Assembly (NCBI GenBank): GCA_016177795.1 | Contig: JACOUM010000008.1 | Location: forward strand, 83,582 to 147,581 | Direction of reading: 5' to 3' | DNA length: 64,000 nt | From: Nitrosomonadales bacterium | Lineage (GTDB): Bacteria > Pseudomonadota > Gammaproteobacteria > Burkholderiales > Gallionellaceae | Part shown: positions 19,817 to 29,130 of the stretch, in pieces | Position numbering within the stretch: the stretch's first letter is position 1 | Layout of the letters: each line of letters begins with the position of its first letter | Notes under the pieces: model-generated | Database searches by the model: none | What the model was told of the DNA's origin: nothing | What the model saw: only the letters and a program-made list of their open reading frames with translations | Made by a program: the position numbers and the translations under genes

Positions 19817-20413
19817 ATGTCACGCACTTCATTAGACCAGGCTGCACTCGACCAGCTCTTTTTCGACGCGCATACCCACAACGCCTGGCAAAAGAGGCCG
19901 GTGCCGGACGAACTTCTGCGCCGTCTTTACGCTACCTTCCGCATGGGGCCGACCTCGGCCAATAGTTGTCCGGCACGCATCGTGTTCGTCAAATCCAGGG
20001 AAGCGAAAGAGATGCTTGATCCGGCTTTGCAGGAAGGCAATCGCGCCAAAAGCATGGCCGCTCCGGTCACCGCCATCATTGGCTACGATCTGCATTTCTA
20101 TGAAAGGATGGACAGGCTGTACCCCAATGCGCCGGATGCGCGCAGCTGGTTCGACAAGGACGAGCAAACCGCCTTCACCAACGCCTTCCGCAACGGTACG
20201 CTGCAGGGCGCTTACCTCATCATCGCGGCACGCGCGCTCGGGCTCGATTGCGGCCCGATGTCCGGCTTCGACAATGCCCTGGTAGATAAACTGTTCTTCG
20301 CGGGAACATCCGTGAAATCCAATTTTCTGTGCAACCTCGGCTATGGCGATCCGAAGGGTGTCTATCCGCGCAACCCGAGGCTGGAGTTTGACGAGGCGTG
20401 CAGAATTGCCTGA
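19817..20413 (+). CDS. Nitroreductase-fold protein, RutE/malonic semialdehyde reductase-like
   Basis: 198 residues from [11 protein letters not shown], preceded by GCAGGAGGC; the track start is 27 codons earlier. FMN-binding nitroreductase fold. The pattern [61 protein letters not shown] and [11 protein letters not shown] is that of the HadB/RutE group, which reduces malonic semialdehyde in E. coli. No other rut genes are nearby, so the substrate here is open. Convergent with the pyr cluster. Confidence 0.85.
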   Translation: MSRTSLDQAALDQLFFDAHTHNAWQKRPVPDELLRRLYATFRMGPTSANSCPARIVFVKSREAKEMLDPALQEGNRAKSMAAPVTAIIGYDLHFYERMDRLYPNAPDARSWFDKDEQTAFTNAFRNGTLQGAYLIIAARALGLDCGPMSGFDNALVDKLFFAGTSVKSNFLCNLGYGDPKGVYPRNPRLEFDEACRIA

Positions 20414-20477
20414 AGGGCATTGAATCGGGGGCAGCCGCAATGAAGAAGGTGATTGTTGTGATTGTTGGAGGTTTCCT

Positions 20478-21764
20478 TCAGACAGTCAGTCCGGATTGAT
20501 ATACCACCTGCCCGTCCACCAGCGTGTAACGCACCCTGCCCTGCACTTCGAGGCCGTTGAACGGCGTGTTCTTGCCCTGGCTCTTCAGCGCGCCCGGTTC
20601 GACCTTCCAGTATGCTTCCGGATCGAATACGCACAGGTCGGCGGCTGCGCCGACGCTCAGGTGACCCGCATCCAGACCCAGCACCTGTGCCGGTTGCAGG
20701 GTGGCCTTGGCAAGCGCATCGGGCAGGCCGATCTTTTCCTGCTGCGCCCACTTCAGCACCAGCGGCAGCAGCAATTCCAGGCCGGTCGCACCCGCTTCCG
20801 CTTCGCCGAACGGCAACTGCTTGGCATCCTCGTCGACCGGCGCATGGTTGGAGCAGATCGCGTCTATCGTGCCGTCCAGCAATCCGGCGCGCAACGCGGC
20901 GCGGTCGCGCAGGCTGCGCAGCGGCGGGATCAGACGGCAGTTCGGGTCGAAGAAACCGATGTCCATTTCCGACAGATGCACATGGTTCATCGAGACATCG
21001 CAGGTGACTTTCAGTCCCTGCTGTTTGGCGGCGCGGATCAATTCCACGCCCGCCGCGCTGGAAAGGCGGCAGACATGCAGCTTCACACCGGTGTCGCGCG
21101 CCAGCGTCAGCATGGTGGCAAGCGCGATGGTTTCTGCGCTCACCGGGATGGCGGGCAGGCCGCAGCGCGTCGCCACTTCGCCATCGTGCGCCACGCCGTC
21201 CTTGGCGAGGAAGCTGTCCTGCGGGCGTAGCCACACGGAAAAACCGAAGGTGGCGGCATATTGCATGGCGCGCATCAGCACGCGGGTATCGGTCAGCGGC
21301 GCATCTGCCTGACTGAATGCCACGCATCCGGCATCGGACAGCTCCGCCATCTCGGTCAACTCCTGCCCTTTCAGCGCGGTGGTCAGCGCGCCGACCGGAT
21401 AGACATGCGCCCGATTCAGATTCCTGGCGCGGTGCTTGAGCATTTCCACCAGGCCGGGTTCATCCAGTGGCGGATCGGTATCCGGCGGGTAGGCGAGGCT
21501 GGTGACGCCGCCCGCCACTGCTGCTTCTATCTCTGATTCCAGCGTGGCCTTGTATTCGTAGCCCGGCTCGCGCAGCCGCGCAGCGAGGTCGATCAGGCCG
21601 GGCGCAACGATCAACCCGCTCGCATCGATCACCTTGTCCGCGACGAAACCGGCCGGAACGCTGCCGACCGCAGCGATTTTGCCTGCCGCGATGAACAGGT
21701 CCTGTTGCGCGTCAATCCTGTTTTGCGGATCGATCAGACGGCCATTTTTAATGTGGATATTCAT
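20478..21764 (-). CDS. Dihydroorotase homologue, probably non-catalytic ATCase partner
   Basis: 428 residues of the amidohydrolase type I dihydroorotase family, from [14 protein letters not shown]. The usual metal-binding DxHxHxR motif reads [10 protein letters not shown], so both histidines are missing. Later motifs are also eroded, although SMNHVHLSE and [11 protein letters not shown] remain. In Pseudomonas an inactive homologue (PyrC') is encoded next to pyrB and is needed to assemble aspartate transcarbamoylase. The ATGA overlap with pyrB here is the same arrangement. A separate catalytic pyrC is at 40907-41938, consistent with this copy being structural. The ORF track adds about 200 shadow residues upstream. 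Confidence 0.9.
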   Translation of the reverse strand: MNIHIKNGRLIDPQNRIDAQQDLFIAAGKIAAVGSVPAGFVADKVIDASGLIVAPGLIDLAARLREPGYEYKATLESEIEAAVAGGVTSLAYPPDTDPPLDEPGLVEMLKHRARNLNRAHVYPVGALTTALKGQELTEMAELSDAGCVAFSQADAPLTDTRVLMRAMQYAATFGFSVWLRPQDSFLAKDGVAHDGEVATRCGLPAIPVSAETIALATMLTLARDTGVKLHVCRLSSAAGVELIRAAKQQGLKVTCDVSMNHVHLSEMDIGFFDPNCRLIPPLRSLRDRAALRAGLLDGTIDAICSNHAPVDEDAKQLPFGEAEAGATGLELLLPLVLKWAQQEKIGLPDALAKATLQPAQVLGLDAGHLSVGAAADLCVFDPEAYWKVEPGALKSQGKNTPFNGLEVQGRVRYTLVDGQVVYQSGLTV

Positions 21765-22717
21765 ACTGCTGCTCCCGCCAACATGCTCATCACCGCCATC
21801 CTTACCGCGATGCCGAAGGTTACTTGCGACATGATCACCGAGCGCGGCCCGTCGGCGACGCTGGAGTCGATCTCGATGCCGCGGTTCATCGGTCCCGGGT
21901 GCATCACGATGGCATCCGGCCTGGCGCGCGCCAGCTTCTCTTCGGTGAGGCCATAGTTCTTGAAGTATTCCTGTGCGCTGGGCAGCAGCGCACCCGTCAT
22001 GCGCTCGTTCTGCAGGCGCAGCATCAGCACCACGTCCACGTCGCGCAAGCCTTGCACCATGTCGTGATAGACCCGCACGCCGAGGTTTTCCACCATGGCC
22101 GGCAGCAGCGTCTTGGGGGCGATGACGCGCACTTCCGGCACACCGAGCGTGGTCAGCGCATGGATCTGCGAGCGCGCCACGCGCGAATGCAGGATGTCGC
22201 CGACGATCGCCACGCGCAGGTTGTGGAATTCTTTCTTGTAGTGGCGGATGGTGAACATGTCCAGCAGCGCCTGCGTGGGGTGCGCGTGGCGTCCATCTCC
22301 GGCGTTGATAACATGCACATCCGGTGCAACGTGTCTTGCAATGAAATGCGCCGCACCGCTTTGCGCGTGGCGCACCACGAACATGTCGGCGTGCATGGCG
22401 CACAGGTTGTCCACGGTATCGAGCAGGGTTTCGCCCTTGCTGGTTGAAGACAAGCCGATGTTGAGATTGACCACGTCGGCGGACAGGCGCTTGGCGGCGA
22501 TCTCGAACGTGGTGCGGGTGCGCGTGCTGTTCTCAAAGAACACGTTGAACACCGATTTGCCGTGCAGCAGCGGGACTTTCTGGATCTCGCGCCCGTCGGC
22601 GGCATCGAGGAAGGTGGTGGCACGGTCGAGGATGTTGCGCACGATCTGCACCGGCAAGCCCTCGGTAGTCAGCAGGTGCTGGAGTTCGCCGTGTTTATTC
22701 AGTTGTGGGTTCTTCAT
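21761..22717 (-). CDS. pyrB: Aspartate carbamoyltransferase catalytic subunit
   Basis: 318 residues, first committed step of pyrimidine synthesis. Carbamoyl phosphate motif [19 protein letters not shown] (about residues 58-76) and the aspartate-domain stretches [31 protein letters not shown] and [12 protein letters not shown] are intact. Overlaps ruvX upstream and the pseudo-dihydroorotase downstream, each by ATGA, so translation of the three is coupled. No pyrI regulatory subunit is seen, as in the Pseudomonas type. Confidence 0.97.
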   Translation of the reverse strand: MKNPQLNKHGELQHLLTTEGLPVQIVRNILDRATTFLDAADGREIQKVPLLHGKSVFNVFFENSTRTRTTFEIAAKRLSADVVNLNIGLSSTSKGETLLDTVDNLCAMHADMFVVRHAQSGAAHFIARHVAPDVHVINAGDGRHAHPTQALLDMFTIRHYKKEFHNLRVAIVGDILHSRVARSQIHALTTLGVPEVRVIAPKTLLPAMVENLGVRVYHDMVQGLRDVDVVLMLRLQNERMTGALLPSAQEYFKNYGLTEEKLARARPDAIVMHPGPMNRGIEIDSSVADGPRSVIMSQVTFGIAVRMAVMSMLAGAAV

Positions 22718-23214
22718 ACGATCAGCCCCGCTGCGGGTTCATCAAAATATGCCTGCAAGATCTGTTGCGCGGCATACTGGTCGATCAGTTTTTTTTGCTC
22801 CCTGCCGTGGACGCCCTGTTTGTTCAGCTGCGCGCTGGCGGCGAGCGAAGTATAACGCTCATCGACTAATATCGTCGGCAAATTAAACCGCCCCTTGAGA
22901 CGGTTGGCGAAGCGGCGGCACAAAGCGGTCAGTTCGTGCGGCGACCCGTCTTCGTTGCTGGGCAGACCCACCACCAGCGCGCACGGCTGCCATTCTGCCA
23001 GCAAGGCGGCAATTCTGGCAAAGCGCGCATCGGTTTTTTCCTCGTCGATGGTGGTCAGCGGATTGGCCTGGCGCAACAGCGCGCTGCCGGTCGCGACGCC
23101 AATACGCCTGGTGCCAAAATCGAAAGCGAGCAGCGTTCCAGAGGGCTGAGGATTGGGGACTGGGGACTGAATGTTGTCGCTGCGCAGTTTATTCTGTCCT
23201 CTGTCGTCAGGCAT
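22714..23214 (-). CDS. ruvX: Holliday junction resolvase-like RuvX (YqgF)
   Basis: RNase H-like fold protein with [16 protein letters not shown] at its core start, [14 protein letters not shown], and [11 protein letters not shown] plus the terminal [13 protein letters not shown]. Members act as pre-16S rRNA processing nucleases or putative resolvases. The start is uncertain: an ATG at 23214 overlaps yqgE by eight bases, and another lies at 23223. The first 28 or so residues are poorly conserved and are encoded by a GGGGACTGGGGACTG-type simple repeat, so the functional start may be further in. Confidence 0.9.
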   Translation of the reverse strand: MPDDRGQNKLRSDNIQSPVPNPQPSGTLLAFDFGTRRIGVATGSALLRQANPLTTIDEEKTDARFARIAALLAEWQPCALVVGLPSNEDGSPHELTALCRRFANRLKGRFNLPTILVDERYTSLAASAQLNKQGVHGREQKKLIDQYAAQQILQAYFDEPAAGLIV

Positions 23215-23767
23215 GCCCGGCATTTTCAACCAGCGAAGCGTAGTCCACGCCGAGCAACGCCATTGCAGCAGGCAGGCGTTCTTCCGGCGGCAGGTCAAAC
23301 AGGATATGTTCGGAGGCCGGTACGGTCAGCCAGGCATTCTCGGTCATTTCATGCTCCAGCTGTCCCTGGTCCCAGCCCGCATAGCCCAGCGTGACGATCA
23401 GGTTGCGCGGCCCATGGCCTGCGCCGACCGCCTCGAGAATGTCCCTGGAGGTGGTCAGCGATAACTTATCGTTGATGCGCAGCGTGGATTGCCAGTCTCC
23501 CGGAGTATCGTGCAACACGAAGCCGCGCTCGGTTTGCACCGGCCCGCCGAAATGCACCGGCATCTTCTCCAGTTCGGGCTGGTGCAACGGAATGTTGATC
23601 TGGTCGAACATTTCGCCCAGCGTCAGGCTGATCGGGCGATTCACCACGATGCCCAGCGCGCCGTTCTCGTTGTGTTCGCAGATGTAAGTCAGCGTGCCGA
23701 CAAAATACCCTTCCTGCAAGGCGGGCATGGCAATCAGGAAATGATGGGTAAGGTTGAAATCGGACAT
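23207..23767 (-). CDS. YqgE/AlgH family protein
   Basis: 186 residues. Starts [20 protein letters not shown] and contains [34 protein letters not shown] and [15 protein letters not shown], all family hallmarks of YqgE/AlgH (DUF179). Function is not settled; the gene is commonly joined to ruvX as here. First gene of the tightly overlapping yqgE-ruvX-pyrB-pseudo-dihydroorotase run. Confidence 0.95.
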   Translation of the reverse strand: MSDFNLTHHFLIAMPALQEGYFVGTLTYICEHNENGALGIVVNRPISLTLGEMFDQINIPLHQPELEKMPVHFGGPVQTERGFVLHDTPGDWQSTLRINDKLSLTTSRDILEAVGAGHGPRNLIVTLGYAGWDQGQLEHEMTENAWLTVPASEHILFDLPPEERLPAAMALLGVDYASLVENAGHA

Positions 23768-23798
23768 GTCGGCATTGTAACTTTATTCAGGTTCCATT

Positions 23799-24155
23799 TC
23801 ACTGCCCGCTCTTTTGCAACGAGCCATCCGGCAGTACCCGGTATTTTTCGCTGGCGGCCTTGCTGCCCCTGATGTACTGGTTGACCACGATTGCCTTGCC
23901 GTCCCGATCGAGCAGGATTTCATAATACTGATAGTTCTTGAAAACTTCCTCGATATTCAAAGGCTGCCCCGGTTCCCAAGGCTGCTGGGTAGCGTCAAAA
24001 CTGTCAAAGTAATGCGGCATCCCCGGTGCGAGCCTGTCGGCAAGCGAGGCGGCGCCGGCTGCCGATGCCAAGGTGAGCAGGCAGAATGCCGCAACAACAC
24101 GAGTCGTATGCAGCATGCTTGAAATGGACAGTGCAACGGTGACCGGGGTAAACAT
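23799..24155 (-). CDS. DUF2782 exported protein
   Basis: About 118 residues. The mature part PWEPGQPLNIEEVFKNYQYYEILLDRDGKAIVVNQYIRGS fits DUF2782, a small betaproteobacterial and gammaproteobacterial family of unknown function. The ATG at 24155 has GAGG six bases upstream; an alternative at 24116 (MLHTTRVVAAFCLLTLASAAG) gives a standard signal peptide. Either way it is predicted to be exported. It lies 31 bases upstream of yqgE on the same strand. Confidence 0.75.
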   Translation of the reverse strand: MFTPVTVALSISSMLHTTRVVAAFCLLTLASAAGAASLADRLAPGMPHYFDSFDATQQPWEPGQPLNIEEVFKNYQYYEILLDRDGKAIVVNQYIRGSKAASEKYRVLPDGSLQKSGQ

Positions 24156-24317
24156 GCGGCCTCGCAAAGGAAGATCACAGGCGCATTCTAGCGGAAAATG
24201 CACAGGGCCCGTTTTTGTAAAAACAGGGCGGCGGGCTTCTTTATACCCGGAAATCTGGTATCTTTATCCCCAGATTAAAAGCCCCGCAAAAAATTCAACA
24301 GGAGTAAATCCGGAATC

Positions 24318-24671
24318 ATGTCAGCGCATCCCACCGAAATAAAACTGCACCAGCAATCCCGCCTGCTTGAAATCGCATTTGACGATGGTGCCGGTTATCA
24401 ACTGCCCTATGAGTTTTTGCGGGTACATTCCCCATCGGCCGAAGTCGTCGGGCACGGGCGCGGACAGGAAGTGCTGCAAACAGGAAAAAAGAATGTCGGC
24501 GTGCGTGAAGTATCACCGATCGGCAGCTATGCCCTGAAAATAGCCTTTGACGACGGCCACGATTCCGGACTTTACACTTGGGAATACCTTCACAATCTGG
24601 GCGAGCACCAGGATGAATTGTGGCAGGCCTATCTGGAGCGTCTGGCTGCCGCCGGCAAGAGCAGGGAGTAG
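24318..24671 (+). CDS. DUF971 protein (gamma-butyrobetaine hydroxylase-like N-terminal domain)
   Basis: 117 residues. The stretch LHQQSRLLEIAFDDGAGYQLPYEFLRVHSPSAEVVGHG and YALKIAFDDGHDSGLYTWEYLHNLG are the DUF971 core. In eukaryotes the domain sits at the N-terminus of gamma-butyrobetaine hydroxylase; bacterial stand-alone versions, often beside apbC/mrp, have been proposed to assist iron-sulphur metabolism. That role is an inference here from the adjacent apbC. Ribosome site AGGAG upstream of the ATG. Confidence 0.88.
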   Translation: MSAHPTEIKLHQQSRLLEIAFDDGAGYQLPYEFLRVHSPSAEVVGHGRGQEVLQTGKKNVGVREVSPIGSYALKIAFDDGHDSGLYTWEYLHNLGEHQDELWQAYLERLAAAGKSRE

Positions 24672-24755
24672 CTTGCCGGATTGAAAATACCCAAGCAATC
24701 AAGTCGACTATGTTAAAATTAACCCTTAAGCCTTTATCTGATTCAGGAGCAAATA

Positions 24756-25850
24756 ATGAGTTTTAGTGAAACCGATGTGCAAGGCGCATTGAAAAATCTG
24801 ATCGACCCGAATACCAGGAAGGATTTTATCAGCGGCAAATCCGTGAAGAACATCAAGATCAGCGGCAACGACTTGTCGCTGGACATCATGCTCGGCTATT
24901 CGGCAAAGAGCGTGTGGGGCGAGATTCGCGCCATGGTCGAAGCGCATCTCAAGTCCGCCCTGCCGGGCGTCGGCAAGTTAAACGTCAATGTAAGCAGCAA
25001 TGTGGTGCCGCATGCGGTGCAGCGCGGTGCGAAGCTGGTGAATGGCGTGAAGAACATTATCGCGGTAGCGAGCGGCAAGGGTGGTGTCGGCAAGTCAACC
25101 ACGGCGGTGAATATCGCGCTGGCGCTGGCAGCCGAGGGCGCGCGCGTCGGAGTGCTGGATGCCGATATTTACGGCCCTTCGCAGCCGACCATGCTGGGCA
25201 TTACCGGGCAGCCCGAAGCGACCGACGACAATTTCATGATACCGATGAGCAATCATGGCCTGCAGGCGATGTCCATCGGCTTTCTGATCGGTAGCGATGA
25301 CACGCCGATGATCTGGCGCGGCCCGATGGTTATTCAGGCGCTGGATCAATTGCTGCGCCAGACCCGTTGGGATAACCTGGATTATCTGGTGGTGGATCTG
25401 CCGCCCGGCACCGGCGACATCCAGCTCTCGCTGGCGCAGCAGGTGCCGGTAACCGGTGCGGTGATTGTGACCACCCCGCAGGACGTCGCATTGCTGGATG
25501 CGCGCAAGGGGCTCAAGATGTTCGAGAAGGTCGGCGTCAAGATCGTCGGTATTGTGGAAAACATGAGCACACATATCTGTTCCAAATGCGGGCATGAGGA
25601 GCACATATTCGGCGCCGGCGGCGGTGCAAAAATGTGTGCTGACTACAATACGGAGCTTCTCGGCAGCCTACCGCTGGATATCCGCATTCGCGAGCAGGCC
25701 GATTCCGGACTGCCGACGGTAATCGCCGACCCTGACGGCAGCATCGCCAAGGAATACAAGCAGATCGCGCGCCGCATCACGGTCAGGATTGCTGAAATGG
25801 CACAGGATCACAGCGCGGTGTTTCCCAAGATCGTGGTGCAGAATACCTGA
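24756..25850 (+). CDS. apbC: Iron-sulphur cluster carrier ApbC/Mrp
   Basis: 364 residues. N-terminal MIP18/DUF59 domain (about 1-85), then a deviant Walker A (VASGKGGVGKSTTAVNIALALA), DADIYGPSQPTMLGI, and the cluster-binding CSKCGHEEHIFG pair of cysteines at about residue 273. Members bind and transfer Fe-S clusters. Ribosome site AGGAG upstream. Together with the preceding DUF971 gene it forms a plausible small Fe-S maturation unit; the downstream cyclic-nucleotide protein follows on the same strand. Confidence 0.96.
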   Translation: MSFSETDVQGALKNLIDPNTRKDFISGKSVKNIKISGNDLSLDIMLGYSAKSVWGEIRAMVEAHLKSALPGVGKLNVNVSSNVVPHAVQRGAKLVNGVKNIIAVASGKGGVGKSTTAVNIALALAAEGARVGVLDADIYGPSQPTMLGITGQPEATDDNFMIPMSNHGLQAMSIGFLIGSDDTPMIWRGPMVIQALDQLLRQTRWDNLDYLVVDLPPGTGDIQLSLAQQVPVTGAVIVTTPQDVALLDARKGLKMFEKVGVKIVGIVENMSTHICSKCGHEEHIFGAGGGAKMCADYNTELLGSLPLDIRIREQADSGLPTVIADPDGSIAKEYKQIARRITVRIAEMAQDHSAVFPKIVVQNT

Positions 25851-25883
25851 CAATAAGGCTGTTAACGATCCTAGCCCGACAAC

Positions 25884-26405
25884 ATGACGCTGGACAACAA
25901 AAAATCAAATTTGGCATCACTTGAAATTCTGGGGTCTGGCATCGCGTCCTCGGACCGCATTGCGGCCATGCTGGAAAACGCGCAAATGCTCAGGGATTTT
26001 GAGTGGGCGCAAATCAAGGCGCTGGCTGCTTATGTTCAGCTTTATCGTGCTGCACCCGGCGCCATCCTGTTTCGCGAAGGCGACCGGGGCGATTTCATGT
26101 GCATCGTGCTTGAGGGCAAGCTTGAAGTGCGCAAGGAAGATAACCGGCACATCGATAGAACCGTTACCACTGTATTTTCCGGTCGCAGCCTGGGTGAAAT
26201 GACCATCGTGGACGGTGAACCGCGGTCTGCCACGGCAGTTGCCATTGAAACATCGACCTTGGTCGTTCTGACACAAGAAAACTTTTTGCAGATAATGCGC
26301 GACAAACCTGCGCTTTCGGCAAAACTGCTGCTCAAGATAGCGCAGTTGTTGAGCCAGCGTCTCCGTCTAGCCAGCGGCATTCTTGTGGATTATCTCGAGG
26401 GCTAG
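25884..26405 (+). CDS. Cyclic-nucleotide-binding domain protein
   Basis: 173 residues, one cNMP-binding domain (about 45-155). The phosphate-binding cassette reads GRSLGEMTIVDGEPRSATAV, keeping the Glu and Arg that contact the cyclic nucleotide in CAP. There is no helix-turn-helix or enzymatic domain, so it may act as a stand-alone sensor. No signal peptide. It lies 33 bases after apbC and converges on the rep helicase. Confidence 0.85.
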   Translation: MTLDNKKSNLASLEILGSGIASSDRIAAMLENAQMLRDFEWAQIKALAAYVQLYRAAPGAILFREGDRGDFMCIVLEGKLEVRKEDNRHIDRTVTTVFSGRSLGEMTIVDGEPRSATAVAIETSTLVVLTQENFLQIMRDKPALSAKLLLKIAQLLSQRLRLASGILVDYLEG

Positions 26406-26435
26406 CAGTCTGTGCCGGGTTTGGGGGGAGCGCCG

Positions 26436-28430
26436 TCAATCGTGCGGGCTAACCAGCATTGCCTTCAGCTTCGCCAGTTTGTCCATGCCCTCGTTCTTGC
26501 TGACGAGGGGCGTGGCTTCCTTGTGGCCTCCCGCATAAACCAGTTCACTTTCCGGCATTTCTTCCAGAAAGCGGCTCGGCTCGCTGGCCAGCCAGTCCTT
26601 GCCGCGTTTGCGGCGGTTGCAGTAGCTGATTTGCAGGCTGCGCTCGGCGCGCGTGATGCCGACATACATCAGGCGGCGCTCCTCCTCGATCTGCTTTTCG
26701 TCGCTGTCGCGGAACGGCAGGATGTCCTCCTCGGCGCCGACGATGAACACATGCGGGAACTCCAGCCCCTTGGCGGCATGCAACGTGGATAGCGAAACGG
26801 CATCCGGCTCCTGATCTTTTCCTTCCAGCATGTTGATCAGCGCGATGGTCTGCACCATGTCGATCAGCGATTTTTCGTCGGCTGCGGCCTTGCGCTTGAG
26901 CCAGCCGATGAATTCCTGCACGTTCTCCCATTTGCTGTCGGCCTGGCGCGGTTCGTGCGAGTCATACAGCCAGGCCTCATAGTTGATGGCACGCAGCAGT
27001 TCGTCGAGCAGTTCGCCGCAAGGGTCCTTGTCGGCGCGCTCCTGAAGGCGGTTGATGAAGTGGCAGAAAGTCAGCAGGTCTTCGTGCTGGCGCGGCGGCA
27101 GTTGCTGCTCCATCTCCATCTCGAAAGCCGCCTCGAACAGGCTAATGTGGCGCGCCCCGGCATGGCTGCCGAGCTTCTCCAGCGTGGTGTTGCCGAGGCC
27201 GCGCTTCGGCGTGGTAACGGCGCGGATGAAGGCCGGATCGTCGTCCGGATTGGCGATCAGCCGCAGGTAGGCGGTGATGTCCTTGATCTCGGCGCGCTCG
27301 AAAAACGATGTGCCGCCGCTGACGGTATAAGGCACGCGCTGGGCACGCAGTTGCTCCTCGAAGGCGCGCGACAGGTGATTGCTGCGATACAGAATTGCGT
27401 AGTCGGCAAACCGGGTGCGGTGCTCGAACTTGTGCGCCATCAGTTTCATCACCACGCTCTCGGCCTCGTGTTCGTCGTCGCGGGCCGCGTAGATGCGCAC
27501 CGGGTCGCCGATGCCGTGCTCGCTCCACAGATTCTTCTCGAACACCTTGGTATTGTGATTGATCAGGTGGTTCGCCACCTTGAGGATACGCTGCGAGGAA
27601 CGGTAGTTCTGTTCCAGCTTGATGACGCGCAGGTTGGCGTAATCGTTGCGCAAATTGTGCAGGTTCTCGATGCTTGCACCGCGCCATGCATAGATTGCCT
27701 GGTCGTCGTCGCCCACCGCGGTGAAGGCGTTGCGGTTGCCCGCCAGCAACCTGGTCAACTGGTACTGGCAGTCATTGGTGTCCTGGTACTCGTCGATCAG
27801 CAGGTAATGCAGCCGGTTCTGCCAGCGGAACAGGGCTTCTGGATGTTCCTTGAACAGCACCACCGGCAAGTGGATCAGGTCGTCGAAATCCACCGCCTGA
27901 TAGGCACGCAATGTTTCCTGATAGCGTGCATAGATCCGTGCATGCACCTTTGCCTCGTCGTTTTCGGCTGCCTGTGCCGCTTGCTGCGGCGCGATGAAGG
28001 CCGACTTCCAGTTGGAAATCTGCGTCTGGATGTCGCGAATCTCCTGCTTGCCACAGGAATTCGCAAGTTCGCCGATGATCTTCCAGGTGTCGCCGGAATC
28101 GAAGATCGAGAACTGCGGCTTGTAGCCCAGCAGCGCAGCTTCCTTGCGCAGGATGTTCATGCCGAGCGAATGGAAGGTGCTCACCACCAGACCCTTGCTG
28201 TTTTTCCCATGCAACAGCGCGCCGACGCGCTCGCGCATCTCACTGGCGGCCTTGTTGGTGAAGGTGATCGCGGCGATGTTGCGCGGCGCATAGCCACACC
28301 GCTCCACCAGATGGACGATCTTCTGCGTAATGACGCGCGTCTTGCCGCTGCCCGCGCCGGCCAGCACCAGCAGGGGGCCGTCAAGATAGGTGACAGCTTC
28401 GCGCTGCGCCGGGTTGAGCTTGTTCAACAT
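26436..28430 (-). CDS. rep: ATP-dependent DNA helicase Rep
   Basis: 664 residues, superfamily 1A 3'-5' helicase. Starts MLNKLNPAQREAVTYLDGPLLVLAGAGSGKT with Q motif and Walker A, then AITFTNKAA, LIDEYQDTND (Walker B), VGDDDQAIYAWRGA, NYRSS and the C-terminal VSLSTLHAAKGLEFPHVF and MYVGITRAERSL motifs. Length and motif spelling fit Rep better than UvrD (about 720) or PcrA. Helps replication forks through bound proteins. Confidence 0.95.
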   Translation of the reverse strand: MLNKLNPAQREAVTYLDGPLLVLAGAGSGKTRVITQKIVHLVERCGYAPRNIAAITFTNKAASEMRERVGALLHGKNSKGLVVSTFHSLGMNILRKEAALLGYKPQFSIFDSGDTWKIIGELANSCGKQEIRDIQTQISNWKSAFIAPQQAAQAAENDEAKVHARIYARYQETLRAYQAVDFDDLIHLPVVLFKEHPEALFRWQNRLHYLLIDEYQDTNDCQYQLTRLLAGNRNAFTAVGDDDQAIYAWRGASIENLHNLRNDYANLRVIKLEQNYRSSQRILKVANHLINHNTKVFEKNLWSEHGIGDPVRIYAARDDEHEAESVVMKLMAHKFEHRTRFADYAILYRSNHLSRAFEEQLRAQRVPYTVSGGTSFFERAEIKDITAYLRLIANPDDDPAFIRAVTTPKRGLGNTTLEKLGSHAGARHISLFEAAFEMEMEQQLPPRQHEDLLTFCHFINRLQERADKDPCGELLDELLRAINYEAWLYDSHEPRQADSKWENVQEFIGWLKRKAAADEKSLIDMVQTIALINMLEGKDQEPDAVSLSTLHAAKGLEFPHVFIVGAEEDILPFRDSDEKQIEEERRLMYVGITRAERSLQISYCNRRKRGKDWLASEPSRFLEEMPESELVYAGGHKEATPLVSKNEGMDKLAKLKAMLVSPHD

Positions 28431-28595
28431 TTACTCGGGAGGTATTTGGAAAGCGGATTTTTTGCAAGGCGCGCATGATACCAAAGCATCCTGGCCGGAA
28501 CGATAAAGCTCACGCTAATTTTTTGCCGGCCTCTGCCGATATCTCCACCAAGGGCGGTGCATTGTGCGCAAGCCCGCAGCAACAGGAGGCAGATC

Positions 28596-28805
28596 ATGGG
28601 AATCTTTTGCATGGATATGGGCAGCTCTGTAATCGAACGCGGCGGAGCAACGGTGTCTGATTACGGCGATGAAGTCATGTGCGCCGGCTGGATTCCCAGC
28701 CTTGCCTGCCATCAGCAGCACACCGAGAAAACAGCGCTACCAGCGGATTTGGCGAGAGTGGATGTCGATGCCTTTCTGCGCAAGATGTACGCCTGCCAAC
28801 GTTGA
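28596..28805 (+). CDS. Small uncharacterised protein with strong ribosome site
   Basis: 69 residues from MGIFCMDMGSS, with AGGAGG at 28584-28589 seven bases before the ATG. The track extends it 13 codons upstream. Not recognised. Four cysteines, an SSVIERGGATVSDYGDEVMCAGWIPSL-type body, and no signal peptide or membrane helix. It stands alone in a 700-bp gap between rep and the ABC exporter. The clean ribosome site and non-shadow position support it being real. Confidence 0.6.
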   Translation: MGIFCMDMGSSVIERGGATVSDYGDEVMCAGWIPSLACHQQHTEKTALPADLARVDVDAFLRKMYACQR

Positions 28806-29130
28806 CCCATACGGGGCTTGCCACCTCCCGGCGTCTTCAGGGCATCTCAGAAATTTATATTTCGTCATTCCGGCGAAGGCCGGAACCAGACTTTTCCTGT
28901 GTCGCCCTCGACTGTCACTTCCTGGCACTGTTCCGCACATGAGCTGAGGTTATAGCCAGCCGGAAAGCAGCCCTTGGCAATTTGTATTTAGGTCACCGCT
29001 CAATTGCCATATTGAAGGATTGCCCGCACCAAGGCGATGTGTGCCGAACGGTGGGCCAAAGGCTTTTTGATGCGCGTGCGCATATTGGGTTATATTTGAC
29101 GCAATTCATAATCGCGATGGCCACTGAACC
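28806..29130. other. Intergenic region before the ABC exporter
   Basis: 325 bases with no convincing gene. It contains a REP-like hairpin near its left end. The right part (ATATTGGGTTATATTTGACGC) is AT-rich and may hold the exporter promoter, but no clear -35/-10 pair could be assigned. Confidence 0.4.
28868..28885. repeat. REP-like hairpin
   Basis: TTCCGGC-GAAG-GCCGGAA is a perfect 7-bp stem with a four-base loop, within TCGTCATTCCGGCGAAGGCC. The sequence resembles the widespread proteobacterial CGTCATTCCCGCGAA-type intergenic palindrome. Confidence 0.65.

Noticed and set aside
21765-22403. N-terminal extension of the dihydroorotase-like frame
   Set aside because: It overlaps pyrB in another frame with shadow composition; the family start is at the ATGA overlap.
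26955-28478. 507-residue plus-strand ORF opposite rep
   Set aside because: Antisense shadow of the helicase.
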